Assembly (NCBI GenBank): GCA_002386045.1
Contig: DGEQ01000037.1
Location: forward strand, 1 to 5,458
DNA length: 5,458 bases
Source of the DNA: Hungateiclostridiaceae bacterium UBA3922
GTDB taxonomy: Bacteria > Bacillota > Clostridia > Acetivibrionales > DTU013
Direction of reading: 5' to 3'
Made by a program: the position numbers and the translations under genes. Of this stretch, positions 5,410-5,458 are shown piece after piece. The notes under the pieces were generated by a model, which saw nothing but the letters and a program-made list of their open reading frames with translations, did not search any database and was not told where the DNA came from. Each line of letters begins with the position of its first letter. Within the stretch, counting starts at the first letter, position 1.

Positions 5410-5458
5410 TTGGGGACAGTCCTGCGGTTCGTTGGGAACAGTCCTCCATTTTGTTGGG
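5410..5458. repeat. 22-bp-period GGACAGTCC repeat running off the right edge
   Basis: On the plus strand, units begin at 5410, 5432 and 5454, each starting TTGGG. The first two share TTGGGRACAGTCCT, and their last eight bases differ (GCGGTTCG, CCATTTTG). The third is cut by the window end. GGAC-A-GTCC in the first unit is a 9-base dyad. Such GGGGACAGTCC strings are, from memory, widespread intergenic repeats in Firmicutes and are often near IS200/Y1-type (REP-associated) transposases; no transposase is visible here. The number of copies and what lies beyond cannot be seen. Confidence 0.6.

Noticed and set aside
5293..5458. Minus-strand open frame entering from the right edge and overlapping the lysS start
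   Set aside because: Its first part is translated repeat, there is no recognisable protein end, and it overlaps lysS by 28 bases in another frame. It could be the tail of an upstream gene but nothing supports it.
1..5458. CRISPR array, integrase, toxin-antitoxin pair or prophage genes
   Set aside because: No direct-repeat/spacer array and no such protein families are visible. The only repeat of note is the 22-bp-period element at the right edge, whose tails are too short to be spacers.

Overview
The window looks like chromosome from a Gram-positive anaerobe of the Clostridia, with moderate GC by eye. The evidence is the AGGAGG-type ribosome binding sites, a Firmicute-style RsbV/RsbW/SigB module, and a membrane protein type that I associate with clostridial genomes. 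I cannot name the genus. All six convincing genes lie on the minus strand, so the region is transcribed from right to left.

Right to left, the layout is as follows. A 22-bp-period repeat containing GGACAGTCC runs off the right edge (5410-5458). Next comes lysS, class II lysyl-tRNA synthetase (3815-5320). After a 96-base gap with a hairpin but no U-run, there is a single-pass membrane protein with a degenerate N-terminal J-like domain and an outside domain (2666-3718). Then come an RsbV-type STAS anti-anti-sigma factor (2330-2644), an RsbW-like anti-sigma factor whose ATP-binding boxes are eroded (1909-2304), and a SigB-type sigma factor (1143-1907). The last four genes have gaps of 21, 25 and 1 bases and are almost certainly one operon. 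After a 275-base spacer lies a second RsbW-type protein with intact ATP-binding boxes and a TTG start (409-867). The left 408 bases have no convincing gene. They hold two minus-strand sigma-A-type promoters reading out of the window, a CCGTACG motif repeated at 21-base spacing around one of them, and a plus-strand terminator at the edge.

Functionally this is a partner-switching stress regulon controller. The STAS protein (phospho-acceptor Ser59), one or both RsbW-type proteins and the sigma factor form the switch. The membrane J-like protein is a candidate input, because no RsbU/RsbP-type phosphatase or RsbR/S/T stressosome gene is present. The most interesting feature is that the operon's own RsbW copy has lost its N-box Asn and its G1 box, whereas the downstream copy keeps all boxes. 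That downstream copy sits behind a textbook SigB-type promoter (GTTTAT-N14-GGGTAT), which suggests that the sigma factor induces its own functional inhibitor/kinase. All functional statements are inferred from sequence motifs read by eye; no search or alignment was run.
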